From Anaeramoeba flamelloides (Eukaryota > Metamonada > Anaeramoebidae), in the NCBI GenBank assembly GCA_027625915.1, contig JANTQA010000076.1:682001-746000 (forward strand): 64,000 bases of DNA. The letters run 5' to 3'. Within the stretch, counting starts at the first letter, position 1, and each line of letters opens with the position of its first letter. The notes under the pieces are model-generated. The model searched no databases and was not told where the DNA came from. It worked only from the letters and a program-made list of their open reading frames with translations. This document shows positions 1 through 11,239 of the stretch, in pieces. Both the position numbers and the translations under genes were made by a program.

Positions 1-446
1 AGTTCATGTTAGTCTACCATTGCTTTTTAACCTTACTTGCGGACCTTACACGATATCAAGATCGAAACTTCTATGGCAATTGGATCAATTGCACATCAAT
101 TTCAGATTTTTGGAAAAAGTGGAATACCTTGGTAAATGTTTATTCCGTGAAACACATTTACAAGCCTTTGCGGAAAACGGGCAAAGTTTCTGTTATTGTT
201 GCAGGACTAACTGTTTTCGCTACATCGGGACTGTTGCACGAATATATCATTTGGGCAACTTTTGGTGTGTTCGATTATATGTGGCTATTAGTGTTTTTAA
301 CACAGCCCATTTTAATCTTTATTGAAAAGTTGCTGTCCCCTTTCAAATTGAAAATTTGGATACAGGCTATTAAAGTAGTGAATCTCATGATTCTCATGCC
401 TATCGCTGAAACCATTGCACAAAAATATATTTTTAAAAACATTTAA
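1..446 (+). CDS. MBOAT acyltransferase, DGAT1/SOAT-like, C-terminal part
   Basis: This is the 3' end of a gene that begins left of the window; the frame is open from base 3 and ends at TAA (444-446). The roughly 147 residues match the last third of the DGAT1/sterol O-acyltransferase branch of the MBOAT family. Visible are the family motif in the form FYGNWIN (usually FYxDWWN), then FWKKWN and a YKPL stretch, then the motif LLHEY inside a membrane segment, whose His is the family's catalytic residue. At least three hydrophobic membrane spans are evident. These ER enzymes transfer a fatty acyl group from acyl-CoA to diacylglycerol or sterol to make storage lipid. The Trp-Trp pair is reduced to Trp-Ile and the Asp is Asn, so the acceptor cannot be predicted. 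The family call is firm; DGAT versus SOAT is not. Confidence 0.85.
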   Translation, partial: FMLVYHCFLTLLADLTRYQDRNFYGNWINCTSISDFWKKWNTLVNVYSVKHIYKPLRKTGKVSVIVAGLTVFATSGLLHEYIIWATFGVFDYMWLLVFLTQPILIFIEKLLSPFKLKIWIQAIKVVNLMILMPIAETIAQKYIFKNI

Positions 447-1076
447 TTTTCAACAATTTGATAGGAATTTTTTGTGTGTGTGTTATTGAGACCTACGAGA
501 TATTTGTTTTTATAAACGTTGGTATTATTATCAAAACAAATAAAAATCCGAATATTTCTTTATATCAAGTATAATAAAATAAAAAAATAATTTAGTAATT
601 TTTAATTATAATTTTAATTTTTTATTTTATTTTGAGTTTTCTTAATATAATATATATATAGTTAATAAAGTAAATTAGAACTAGAAACTTTGAATTTTTA
701 AAAATTTGTCATAATAGAACATTCTAAATTTTTTTGAAAAAAAAAAAAAGGAGCTTTTGATTGACGTTTGAGGACTGAAAGAAACCATTTAACTAGCTTT
801 TGAAAAAATAAAAAATTATTAGTTTCAATTGTATAAGAATTAAAATTACATTAGTTTAAATGAAAAAGTTTGTTAAGATCACAATTAGTATTATTTTTAT
901 TTTTATTATAAATTCTCCACAAATTCACAAAATTCTGATAATATTTTTTTATTTTATGATATAATGAAAGTTTGTATTTTTTTTGTTCAATTTTCTATAT
1001 ATCCCAAATTCAAGTTCCACATATTTTAAAATTTTTATAACTTTAAAGCTAACTCTGAAAGCTATTTATAAAAAAA
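447..1076. other. intergenic, AT-rich, no gene seen
   Basis: After the MBOAT stop the sequence is AT-rich with short A and T runs. I see no coding frame and no clear repeat before the transposon-like element that begins near 1077. Confidence 0.5.
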
Positions 1077-1612
1077 TATAAACTCGATTCCAAAAATTTG
1101 GACACAGTTTAAACAGTGGAACTAACATCATTACTACACTTTAAATACAATTTGGGAATAATTTTGATTATACAGACTATTTCATTTTTTGTCTTTTTTG
1201 TTTTGTTCTCATTTTCTTTTTTTGCAGTTACGTAATCTTTTTGGTTAGATCTGAAATTTTTTTCAATGGCTGATAGAAGGTTAGTGTTGAGTTTGTTAAA
1301 TTGGAAAATCACATACAATTAATAGATGGTATCTTATCATTTGATCGATCAACAATTGTTGGTGAAATTTCAACAAATTTACCAAAATATTTTTTGTTCC
1401 ACTCGTTTCATTATTTTGGCCATACCTGTTTTTATTTTTGAGTTTTATATTGTTTTCTTTTATTTAGATTAAAATGATTACTTTATTAAAACATTAATAC
1501 TAGGTAACTTAAACATTGTTTTATATTACATTTGTAATATTACAATAAATTGGGTTTTATTTTGCCTATTTTTGATTTTGGGTGTGTCCAAATTTTTTGA
1601 ATGGGGTTTATA
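1077..1612 (-). mobile_element. Tc1/mariner-type element with GGACACA inverted ends, degraded
   Basis: The two ends are inverted copies of each other over about 28 bp. The left begins TATAAACTCGATTCC and continues into AAATTTGGACACA; the right is its complement with a few changes. Both sit next to TA, the target of Tc1/mariner transposons. Between them the minus strand has a short coding remnant (about 1109-1318, Lys/Asn-rich), preceded in another frame by VEISPTIVDRS. A partial second copy at about 57388-57660 keeps nearly the same peptide, VEIPPTIVDRS, suggesting the block was once coding. About 535 bp is too short for a full transposase, so it is an internally deleted remnant. The family assignment rests only on inverted-end layout and TA flanks. 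Confidence 0.6.
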
Positions 1613-1774
1613 TTTACTTGAGGTTGTAGATTTTGCTCGATTATTAAATAAAATTTCAAATTAGAAAATTAGAAAATTTTTTGAGTGTTTTTTGAGTGAA
1701 TATTGATTATTAAATATTTTTAGGTAGAAGTATTTATTTTTTTTTTCCAAATATCGATTTTTTTTTATATAATC

Positions 1775-2330
1775 CGGCTCTTAAAAAAACAACTAAGAAA
1801 TAAACAGAATAATACAGATCAAAGAATTGTTGATATATGTCTAAAATAAAACTAATTAATCTAGGTGGTTCATTAAAAATTGAAAAACACAAATTCTATT
1901 GACGCTATTGAAAAAATATCAATGTTCATTTTAATCTTAAATTGAAAATCAAAGTAAGAACCAACAAAAATAAATATAATTTTTCTATATTTAATTTTAG
2001 TTTATCAATAACATTAAAATAGCACCTTTTTACTTGGTGACTTGTGATCTTACAATAAAAAGAAAAAATTCCAAAATAATTAGGTTATTTAAAAGAAAAT
2101 CGAGAACCATAACAAACTAAGAAAAATTTGAAAAATAGTGAAAAATGTTTTCAATTTTGTTAGTACCAAAATTAAATTTTATCTTACTAATATCAATTCA
2201 AAACCTTCAAAAATATATAATCAATACATTGCAACTCGATTATTTTGTGTTGACAATACTAAACTCTTTTTCAAACAAAAGGGCACATCTCTGTAATCAT
2301 CTATACCATTGAATTTGATGTTAATAAGAT
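1775..2330 (+). repeat. direct repeat, first copy (second at 3040-3490)
   Basis: Landmarks shared in order by the two copies: a GAAATAAACAGAA stretch, a TATATGTnTAAAAT stretch, ACATTAAAATA followed by a T run and then a TGATCTT stretch, a block rich in ATCAATTC/ATCCATTC, and ATTGCAACT near the end. Spacing is similar (offset about 1,250 bp). It is either a tandem duplication or two insertions of one old repeat. No inverted ends were recognised. Confidence 0.55.
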
Positions 2331-3039
2331 AATTACTTATTGCTGATTTCATTTTAATTATTCATTTTTTCATTTTTTTTTTTTCTATCGTATATTGAAT
2401 AGTTGGAAAATGAAAAAAAAAAGATAAGAAGAAAAAAATTTGGAAATAATCTACCTGTATATCAAAGGAAACAGTTTAAGTTTGATTTTGAATGAGCTAA
2501 ATATATGAATTAAGAAAGAGCATTATCGGATTGATACATGGAACAAAGAAAAAAAGAAAAAAAAAAGAAAAAAAAAAACAATTCCAACTAAAGAACAAGA
2601 TGAATAGTGGCTTTATCTATAAAATGAGATTTTAAAGAACAAAATTTTGACGTCTAAAGAGTTATCAATAACTAGTAAAGAACTTTTTCGCAATTCGACT
2701 TATTCAAAGGTTGTAATTGATTTGATAATTTTTTTCTTTACAATTTACAAAAATAGATTTCTCATTTCAAATCAAAGTGCAGATCAATTTTTAAAATATT
2801 TCATTTTAATATTCTATTGTTTTGTTTTAATAAGTTTTAAATATCCAGTTGAGTTTTTTTATATTTTAAAGTGTTTTTAATATTTTAGAATGACACTAAA
2901 ATTAATTTTATTCAATTCATAATCATTATTGAAAATTTCTTTGTTCCCTTTTATTTGGAAAAGAGTTTTTATAAGCAATCTTTCTGTCAAAGGTGTCAAT
3001 TTTTTTTTTTCAAAGTTCATTAATTTTTTATAAGTGACC

Positions 3040-3490
3040 TTTTAAAGAACAAAAAAGAAATAAACAGAAAATATACACACCTTATTATAGTTTATATATG
3101 TTTAAAATCATACTAACCAATCATTATATTCTTGAAAAATGAATAAATCAAAATTCTTTTGTATTCCATTGTAATAACAACAAAATTTCTTTTGATTTAA
3201 ATTGAAGGTTCAAATAAAATTCTCATAGAAATCAATATTATCTTCTACAGTCATTTTTATTGTTCCAAGGACATTAAAATAACAGTTTTTTACACCTGAT
3301 TATTGATCTTTTGGAAAAAAATGTAAAAGAATTAAATCTCAAAAAAAAATCGAAAAAAAATTAAAAATGTGAAAAAAAGATTTTAATTTTGAAATTAACC
3401 AAAATTAATAATTACTTCTAATATCCATTCAAATCATTTAGATACAAATAATCCACAAATTGCAACTGTAAAAATTTAACGTGAAAATAA
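3040..3490 (+). repeat. direct repeat, second copy of the 1775-2330 block
   Basis: This is the diverged partner of the block at 1775-2330, in the same orientation, with many small indels between the copies. There is no coding potential. Confidence 0.55.
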
Positions 3491-5051
3491 TTAAAAATTT
3501 TTTTCTATGTTTCTTATATAATATGGGAAAAAGGGAAATTTAATCCAATTAAAATGAACAAGAAACGGCTCAGTTTTTACAACAAATTATATTTTAAATT
3601 TCATCAATTGGTAGACTAGAACTGAAAGAAAGAAAGAAATCATTCTTGTTTGTATAAAAAATATTTAACATGTGAACTTTTTTAAAAAAAAATGTAACTA
3701 AAATAGTAATAAGATCAAATATATCAAGTGATGTAGATCTGAAAAATATATCATCATTTTTCATATTTTTTCTAATATTTTTTCTTAAGAAAAATAACTT
3801 CAATATTTTAATATCAAATAATTATTAGATGTTTTGATTATTAACTGGATTATCATGGTATCATCAATAAATTTAAGACAATTTTTAAAAAATTGCAATT
3901 AATCTAACTTTATTATGAAAAACCATAGAATAAAGATAAATAATTAAGAAAATATTTTTTTTTCATTTTTGTTTTATACAAAAAATAAATTTCCACATGA
4001 ATATTATAATCAAACAAATAATTACCAATTTTTAGAAAATGTACCGAATATAAAATAGATGTGTTTTTTTTTTTCAAATGGTATATTGTCTTCACAATTT
4101 TAAGTAATCAAAAAGAAGAAATAGTTATTTTCCTTCTTATTAGTGATTGAACAAAAAATAACCTTAAAACTTGAGTTGTGTTTTCTGCATAATTCCAAGA
4201 TAAGAGAAAAAGAACAATAAAAAGAAGAAAAAAAGCTTTCAAACAATCTTTATAATTTGTGATGATCTGGTCCTAGGTTTTTGAGAAAGCTTTTGAAAAG
4301 TTACCCAACTCTTTTAAACCTGAAAAGAATATAGAAAATGATTAAACCCAAGGTAACATCCTTTCAAGTGCACATAAAGTTGCTGGCTCTTTTATAAGCG
4401 TTTTTCTTGATAGCAATTTATAATTTCATGAAAGTTTGATAAACTGGAATTGACTTTTAGTTATTATTGTTGCCAATCTAAAGGATAGATTGATCTATTA
4501 ACCAAACTCAAAAAAAAAATACAATAAAAATCTTGAATTGATCCTTGGTTGAATCAAGTATCTCTTTTTGCTGTTTTTAAAAATAATTGCTTTTTTTTTT
4601 TTTCACATAATCTGTTTTTTAGATCAAACAAAATTTTTCTTTTTAAAAATATAGCAGAATAAGCCTAAAAATTTATCAACTATGATCTCTCGATTACTTT
4701 TTGATCACAATATTTTGATATTTATAACGATATTTAGATCATTATAGTGGTTTTATTGAATAATTATCGAGATTTTTGTTTTTAGAAAATATTATTGATT
4801 TTCACGATTTTCAACAATATTGTGATTTGATAAAAACTAATCCCAATTTTTTTGTATAATTATCATGAATTGAAAAAGATATCATCAAATCCACTATTAA
4901 TTGAATTCGTTAGCATTATTATTTTATGAAATCGAAATTTTAAAGATCATCAAAATAAAGAAAAAAAATGATAAAAAAATGAGTAACACAATTAATTTTC
5001 AACACTTTTTTTTTTTCTCCTTTGTTTCGAAATAACTCAAGGAAGAAAAGA

Positions 5052-5705
5052 TTATTTTTTAGATAACTCAAGAACTTTTTTTACCATATTATCAACACCA
5101 TCAAACACTTGGTCAATGCGCGTGCATAGCATATAAGCGGGTGTTGTCACAAATTTATTCTCCATATCCACACAAATTTCTGTTTCCAATTTCTCTTCGT
5201 GTGTTCCACCAAGCTGTTTAATTGCAGACGAGACATTAGGATCATTGCCTATTGTAATTTTGCATTTTGGAAATACCTTGGAGAGAATAACAGGTGCAAT
5301 ACAACAGGCTCCAATTGGCTTGTTTTCGTTTTTAAACTCATTTAATTTCCTTTCAAGTGTGGAATTGACGGACATTTCTGTTCCTTTAAAAGCAAAATCT
5401 GATAAATTTTTTGCTGCTCCAAAGCCGCCAGGTAAAACAACCGCACTGAATTTGCTTGTGTCAAGATCCTTAAGTGGCGAAATTTCGTCTCTTGAAATTC
5501 TTGCAGATTCCTCTAAGACGCTTCTCTTTGTGTTCTCGTTTTTGCCGGTAACATGATTGACAGTGTTAAGCTTTGTTAAAGGCGCAAAACATTTATAAGT
5601 ATACCCAAGTTTGGCAATTGATCGAAGGACAGCAGTAGCTTCGTGAATTTCAGATCCGTCATAAACACCACAACCAGAAAGAATTACAGCAACTAATTTT
5701 GACAT
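5052..5705 (-). CDS. ElbB/ES1-type DJ-1 superfamily protein (GATase1-like)
   Basis: The 217-residue protein, starting at the ATG at 5705, is the length of E. coli ElbB and resembles it along its whole length. Hallmarks in order are VILSGCGVYDGSEIHEA at the N-terminus, NHVTG near residue 50, VVLPGGFGAAKNLSDFA at about 92-108, the nucleophile-elbow-like CCIAP near 137, TIGND near 154, and VTTPAYML near 190. ElbB and its animal relative ES1/GATD3 belong to the DJ-1/PfpI superfamily; ElbB has reported glyoxalase activity, and ES1 is mitochondrial in animals. No mitochondrial presequence is obvious here. An in-frame ATG at 5852 would add a Phe-rich leader encoded by an A/T run and is probably not used. 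The gene is intronless and divergent from MCM6, with 728 bp between the start codons. A bacterial or organellar origin is plausible but untested. Confidence 0.93.
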   Translation of the reverse strand: MSKLVAVILSGCGVYDGSEIHEATAVLRSIAKLGYTYKCFAPLTKLNTVNHVTGKNENTKRSVLEESARISRDEISPLKDLDTSKFSAVVLPGGFGAAKNLSDFAFKGTEMSVNSTLERKLNEFKNENKPIGACCIAPVILSKVFPKCKITIGNDPNVSSAIKQLGGTHEEKLETEICVDMENKFVTTPAYMLCTRIDQVFDGVDNMVKKVLELSKK

Positions 5706-6433
5706 TTTAAAAAAAAAAAAGGAAAAAAAGAAAAAAATGAAGCTGCAATCGGTTATATATAAATTTGATAAAATGGATTTTCTGAGACATATATTCGAGA
5801 ACCAATTAACAACTTTTATAGACGTTTGGTCTTCTGAATTAAGCTGTACCATTAACTCTGAAAGTATAAGGACTTTATTAGGTTTAAATTTCTCTTACAT
5901 ACAAGCCTTGGAAATGTGAAAAAAATTTCAATTAATTATCCTTTTTTCAATTCTAAAATCTGAGTTTTATTTTGGATTCTTTGATTAACCCAAGACATAC
6001 AAATGTACACATGGAATGTAATGAAAAAATAAATAAGAGTTCACCAAATTATAATATATATTTTTGAATATTTTTAGAAAAATCAAACTATAAGTAAAAA
6101 GAAGTAAAAATTTTTTCCCATTCATTATTCAACTCTAGTTCTTAATGAAAACAATTTTCTTTACAAAGAATATTTGGAAGGATAACTAATTTTCCAAAGT
6201 TTCTTGATAAAAATAAAACAAAAAAGCTTTGCTTCAATCCAAATGCTAAGGATTAAAAAATTTCAAACATTTTTTGAATTTATTAATATATTGTTTTTAC
6301 AACCTTTCTGAACTCACCAAATAATTATTCTCTGAAATAAAAGTTCAAGATATTGTTTCTCCGACTTCTTAATAAAAAACGAAAGATTTTTAATCAAATC
6401 AAATTTCATTTTTTGTTAATTATTTTTTCAAAA
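5706..6433. promoter_or_regulatory. divergent intergenic region between the ElbB-like gene and MCM6
   Basis: The ElbB-like gene and MCM6 are transcribed away from each other, so this 728 bp must hold both promoters. It is AT-rich with T runs just before each start. I see no recognisable promoter element. The short plus-strand ORF at 5737-5919 is partly the complement of the ElbB upstream region and is not counted as a gene. Confidence 0.4.
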
Positions 6434-9400
6434 ATGATTCGACAATTCAAAATTGTAGATAAACCAGGAGAACAAGTCAAAACAATTTTCCAACAGTTTT
6501 TAGAAAAATACAAAATCAAACCAAACAAAAATGAAGAAAAACAAGAAAATGAAAAGAAAAAAGAACAGGAAGAAGAAGAAGAAGAAGAAGAAGAATTTTT
6601 TTTATACCAAATGCAAGCAATTGAATTAACAAAAAATGATACAAATACAATTTATGTGGACTATTCTCATGTTCTTGAATTTAGTTCTGAATTGGCGGAA
6701 GCAATTCAAACAGAATTCTACAGATTCGAACCATTTCTAAGAAGTGCAATCCAAGAATTTATGCTTGAAATCGATCCTAAATACACAAAAGAAAAGTCTG
6801 GGAAATTAAAAGAATTTTGGGTTTCTTTTTATAATTTACCTTTTGTTCACAAGTAAAAAAACAACTCCCTTTCTCTTTTCTTCTTCATATGTAACCATAA
6901 TTGAAATATCTTCTTTTAGCAACATTAAAATTTCGATGTGTAACTGTCCTTTCCAAATCAAGATCGAAAACAAAATTTTTGAAAATTAATTTTTAACGGA
7001 TATAAAAAATCCCTAAAAATTTAACTCGAACTAATTTACGCATGTTTTACAAAAGCGCGGTGTCCAAAGAATCTAAAAAAACCACTAGTTTTATCTTTTG
7101 CTTTAAAGAGTGAATAAAGCAGCTTGATTAATAGTTTTTTAAAAACTTTATTTTCCTCATTTTTTAAAATGATGTAAAACAAAACCTTTAGTTTGTTGAC
7201 TCCCTTTTGAAAGGATCTGAATTTTAAAATTGTATTTACTTGGATTATAAAATAATTCCCAATTCACACAAATATTAAATTCCACAACTTCAAATCATTT
7301 TAAAAAGACATTTTCGAACTTTTAATTTCTTTTTTAAATTCACTCAAAACTAATATTATCTTAAAGATATATCCCAAACCCAAGTTTCCTGTTTATGAAA
7401 AAAAAAATCAACAAAACTTTAATTTCCTAACCAGCTTTAAATTTAACATGAAATAAATAAAATCCTATTTTTTAAATTAATCCCTTTTCACTATATTTAA
7501 ACAAACAAAAAACTAACAAATCAAATAAAAAAAAAAGAATAAGAGATTTAAAAACTGACAAAATTGGACAATTAGTTTCCATTCGGGGAACCATTACAAG
7601 AACATCTGATGTCCGACCTGAATTGATAGCTGGCACATTTCAATGTGTCAAATGTGGAGAGATGGTAACGGGCATTAAGCAACAGTTTAAATATACCGAG
7701 CCGGCTGTGTGTTCTAATGAGATGTGCCAAAACCGAAGAGGGTGGAGGCTAATGTTAGACGAGTCATTTTTTGTTGATTGGCAAAAGTTAAGGGTCCAAG
7801 AAAATTCAAATGAGATCCCATCAGGGTCAATGCCACGTTCAATTTTTGTGGTGCTCAGGAACGAAATTGTGGAGACGTGTAAAGCAGGCGACAAAGGAGT
7901 ATTCACGGGCACACTCATTGCGATACCAGATGTTTCGCAATATCGAAAGCCCGGCGGGAATGGGACGAGATCGGTCAGCAATCAAAGGAACCAAAGAAGG
8001 GACAATAAGGGGGAGATGTCTCAGGGCGTCAGAGGCTTAGGTGCGTTGGGCGTTCGTGAGCTAACATATAAACTGTGCTTTCTCGCAAACTTTGTGCAAG
8101 CCACAACAAACCGATTTTCTTCGTCTACAACGAACAACAACGAATACGGATTAAACCTAACGATGGGGAAAATGGGGAATCTCAACGAAGAAGGTAATGA
8201 AGAAGCTCAGGAAATCGAAGATGTCCTTGAGCAATTCACTGAAGAGGAAAAAGAAGAAATCCTCACAATGAAAAACGAGCCAAAGCTCTATTCCAAACTG
8301 GCCAATTCCATTGCGCCAACTGTCTTCGGACACGAAGAAATTAAAAGAGGCATTTTATTGATGTTATTTGGCGGTGTGCACAAGACAACGAATGACGGGA
8401 TCCGCCTAAGGGGGGACATTAATGTATGTATTGTGGGCGATCCTTCTACCGCCAAATCACAATTTTTAAAATATGTGGTGTCCTTTTTACCAAGAGCCGT
8501 TTATACATCTGGACAATCGTCAACAGCTGCGGGGCTTTGTGTTGCACCAGATTCCTTAATATGTTCAGTTGATGGCACTTTAAACCCCATTAAGGAAATG
8601 GTCGAAAGCCAATTCAAATCAGAAAAAAACGAAAGACAAGTAATTAAAGATCGCATTTGGTCTTCGAAAAATAACAACAAAAACCACAAAATTTTTTCTT
8701 CAAATAAGCAAAAGAAATTAATCAAATCAAAAATTATTGATCAGTTTTGGAGGATTAAATCCCCCCAAAAGATGATCCAAGTAACTTTAGAAAGTGGTAA
8801 ACAAATAACTTCAACCTTTGAAACAAAGTTTTTAGTCTATTCAATTCAAAATGGTAAATCTTGGAAAAAGGCCAAAGATCTATCAGTCAACCAAGACTTT
8901 ATTGCAACAACCAACCAATTAAATTGCAAATCAAATATCAAAAACTCGCAATTCGATAAAAATATCCAAAATCCTAATTTTTGTTATTTTGCAGGAATAA
9001 TCTTTTCATTATTATCCTTTACTTTAAATCAACACTCAAACTTGAGTACAAACTCAAACACAAACTCAAAGACAGAGCAAAGCAACGAATTGAAATTAAA
9101 ATTTCAAAAACCAAATTTATTTGAAATATCAATCCCAAAAAATCAAAACAATAATTATTTAAAACTGGAAACAATTTTAAGTGCCTTTAACAAATTAGAA
9201 ATCATTCAAAATGTAAACAATTATCAAATTAAATTTCAAGTGCCCTTAAATCTTCTCAAATCTCTTGCAACTCTATTTGAAACCAATTTTACCAAGGATA
9301 AATATTTTGATAATAACGAATTAAAAATCAATTCGTTTATACTGTCTTTAAAAAGAAATTTAGTTTCTGCTTTTATTGGTGGAATCTTTGATCTTTATAC

Positions 9401-10979
9401 GCAATTTGATTCCAATTATCAAACAATTAGAATCAAATCAAAAATTTTAAAAAAGCAGCTTCAACTAATTTTACTTCGATGGGGAATTGAAAGCCAAATT
9501 TTGAAAGGATCCTTAAAAATAAAATCTTTGAAAGAATTTAAAAAAAGTATTTTCACCTTCAATTGCTATCTTAATGCCTTAGTTAATAACGACAATGAGG
9601 AGAGCGTACAAAGATCTGGCGAAGAGAACAGGACTGATAATAAAAATGAGATATGTTGGGAACACATTAAAAAAATCAAAATTAAAAAAAGCAAATACCC
9701 AATGGTCTATGATTTAACAGTTAAAAATACTCACAATTTTTTGGTTAATGGTATATTTGTCCACAACACTGCTTCAGTGGGGAAAGACAGCGAAACTGGA
9801 GAATTTTGTATTGAAGCTGGGGCCTTGATGCTGGCAGATAATGGGATCTGTTGCATCGACGAGTTTGAAAAAATGGATTCAAAGGACCAAGTCGCAATCC
9901 ATGAGGCAATGGAGCAGCAATCGATTTCCATTTCCAAGGCCGGGATACAGGCAACTTTAAACGCAAGGACGTCCATCCTTGCAGCTGCAAACCCCATTGG
10001 CGGCAGATACGACAAAACCAGAACTCTGAAGTCGAACGTTATCATCAGCGCACCGATCATGTCGCGTTTTGATCTCTTTTTTGTTGTGATCGACCAATGC
10101 GACGAAGTCACAGATTACAATATCGCGAGGCACATTGTAGGTATCCATCAAAAAAAGGATATCGCAATCAAACCTGAATTTAGCACACAGCAACTACGCA
10201 AATACATCCAATTTGCTCGCGCAATTAAGCCACAGATCACACAGGAATCAAAAAGGCTGATGGTGGATTATTACCGCCAAATGAGACAAAACGACTGCGT
10301 TGGCTCTTCAAAGTCCAGTTACAGGATCACTGTTAGACAGCTGGAATCGATGGTCAGACTTTCAGAGGCGTTGGCAAGAGTTCACTGTGATGATATAGTG
10401 CGCCCAAAATACGTAAGAGAAGCTGCTCGTTTACTGATGAAATCAATCATTAAAGTTGAAACAGAAGATATAGAACTTGATCAAGAAGAAATCTTTGGAG
10501 GCAATGAATCAAGCGGTGAAGAGGATGTTAATGATGATGATGTTGAACTTGATGAAATTGTTGAAAAAAAAGAGGAAAACGATGATGATAATGATGATGA
10601 TGATGATGAAAACGACAATAACGAGGATAGTAACAAAACCAAATCTTTGGAAATAGAGAAAGAAAGTTCAAAAATCGTTATAACTTTTAAAAAATATTCG
10701 AAAATTGCCCGAATGGTGACCTTGCATATGAGAAAAGTCGAGTTGATGGGTGAACAGGATGGAATGACCCAAATCCAAATAATTAATTGGTATATTAAAC
10801 AAATACAAGACGACCTTCAAACAGAAGAAGAATTGATCAATGAAACGAAATTGGCGAGACAAGTAATAAGAAGACTGGTTTCTGTAGATAGGATTTTAAT
10901 TGAAATTCAACAACCAGAAACAAACCAAAGCGAAGACGAAAGAATATTAATCGTTCACCCCAATTATGTTACAGATTAA
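6434..10979 (+). CDS. MCM6: DNA replication licensing factor MCM6, two exons, intein-containing
   Basis: Exon 1 is 6434-6852 and exon 2 is 7538-10979; the splice joins HK to IRDLKTDKIGQLV exactly as in other MCM6 proteins. The precursor is 1,286 residues; without the intein it is 876 (human 821). MCM6 is one of six subunits of the MCM2-7 helicase that unwinds DNA at replication forks. The N-terminus matches MCM6 (FYRFEPFLRSA near the end of exon 1). A zinc finger has Cys at about 176, 179, 198 and 203, and GALGVRELTYKL is MCM6-specific in style. Walker A is GDPSTAKS (440-447), Walker B CCIDEFEKMD (near 915), the arginine finger SRFDL (near 981). The C-terminal winged helix (about 1190-1280) follows an Asp/Glu-rich insert. 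An acidic run also interrupts exon 1. The start is the first ATG that leaves only MCM6-like sequence; an upstream in-frame ATG at 6353 adds an unrelated leader. Confidence 0.95.
6853..7537 (+). other. MCM6 intron, 685 bp, phase 2
   Basis: The donor reads CAA|GTAAAA and the acceptor AAAG|AATAAG. Joining them restores the conserved MCM6 block without a gap or extra residue, so the boundaries are well supported though no transcript is available. The intron is AT-rich with no coding frame or repeat that I can name. The acceptor lies in an A run with little pyrimidine tract. Confidence 0.88.
8538..9767 (+). mobile_element. intein inserted in the MCM6 AAA+ domain, 410 residues
   Basis: The insert is in frame and splits a conserved MCM block between AAGL and TASVG, about 25 residues after Walker A. 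It starts with Cys and ends VHN before a Thr, the layout of a class 1 intein (Cys1, penultimate His, terminal Asn, +1 Thr). Block A is CVAPDSLICSVDGTL; blocks F and G are VYDLTV, THNFLVNG and IFVHN, close to consensus. Block B aligns as LESGKQITSTFETKFLV, with Thr where the TxxH His is expected. The middle carries two degenerate LAGLIDADG motifs, YFAGIIFS (precursor residue about 623) and FIGGIFDLY (about 752); neither keeps the catalytic acid. So protein splicing looks likely and homing activity lost. Removing it leaves an uninterrupted MCM6. The insert is more Asn/Lys-rich than the flanking helicase sequence. Confidence 0.95.
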
Positions 10980-11239
10980 ATAAATCTGGGAGTATTTTTG
11001 TTTTCTTTATTAATAAAATTATTATTATTTTTTTTATTTGAATAGTTTAATTGAATTTTAATTTGGAGATACACTAATATACCTATATGTTTTTATATAC
11101 CTCTTCGAACCTTAAATAACCTAATTGTCTTTGAAATAAAATTTTTAATTAAAAATATTCAAAGGCTATTAATATAAAAATAATTATCTCTGTAAAGAAA
11201 ATGTTAGAATTAAAAATAGGAGAGTTTCTACATTAAAAA

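Larger units (their letters stand above)
1613..5051. other. gene-free intergenic region with a diverged duplicated block
   Basis: No coding frame stands out over 3.4 kb. Two blocks, about 1775-2330 and 3040-3490, are diverged direct copies in the same order. The stretch at 4170-4520 is less AT-rich and may be an old element I cannot name. The rest is AT-rich sequence with homopolymer runs. Confidence 0.5.

Noticed and set aside
5706-5852. Upstream start for the ElbB-like protein
   Set aside because: The extra 49 residues include a Phe run from an A/T tract, and the ATG at 5705 gives the exact family length.
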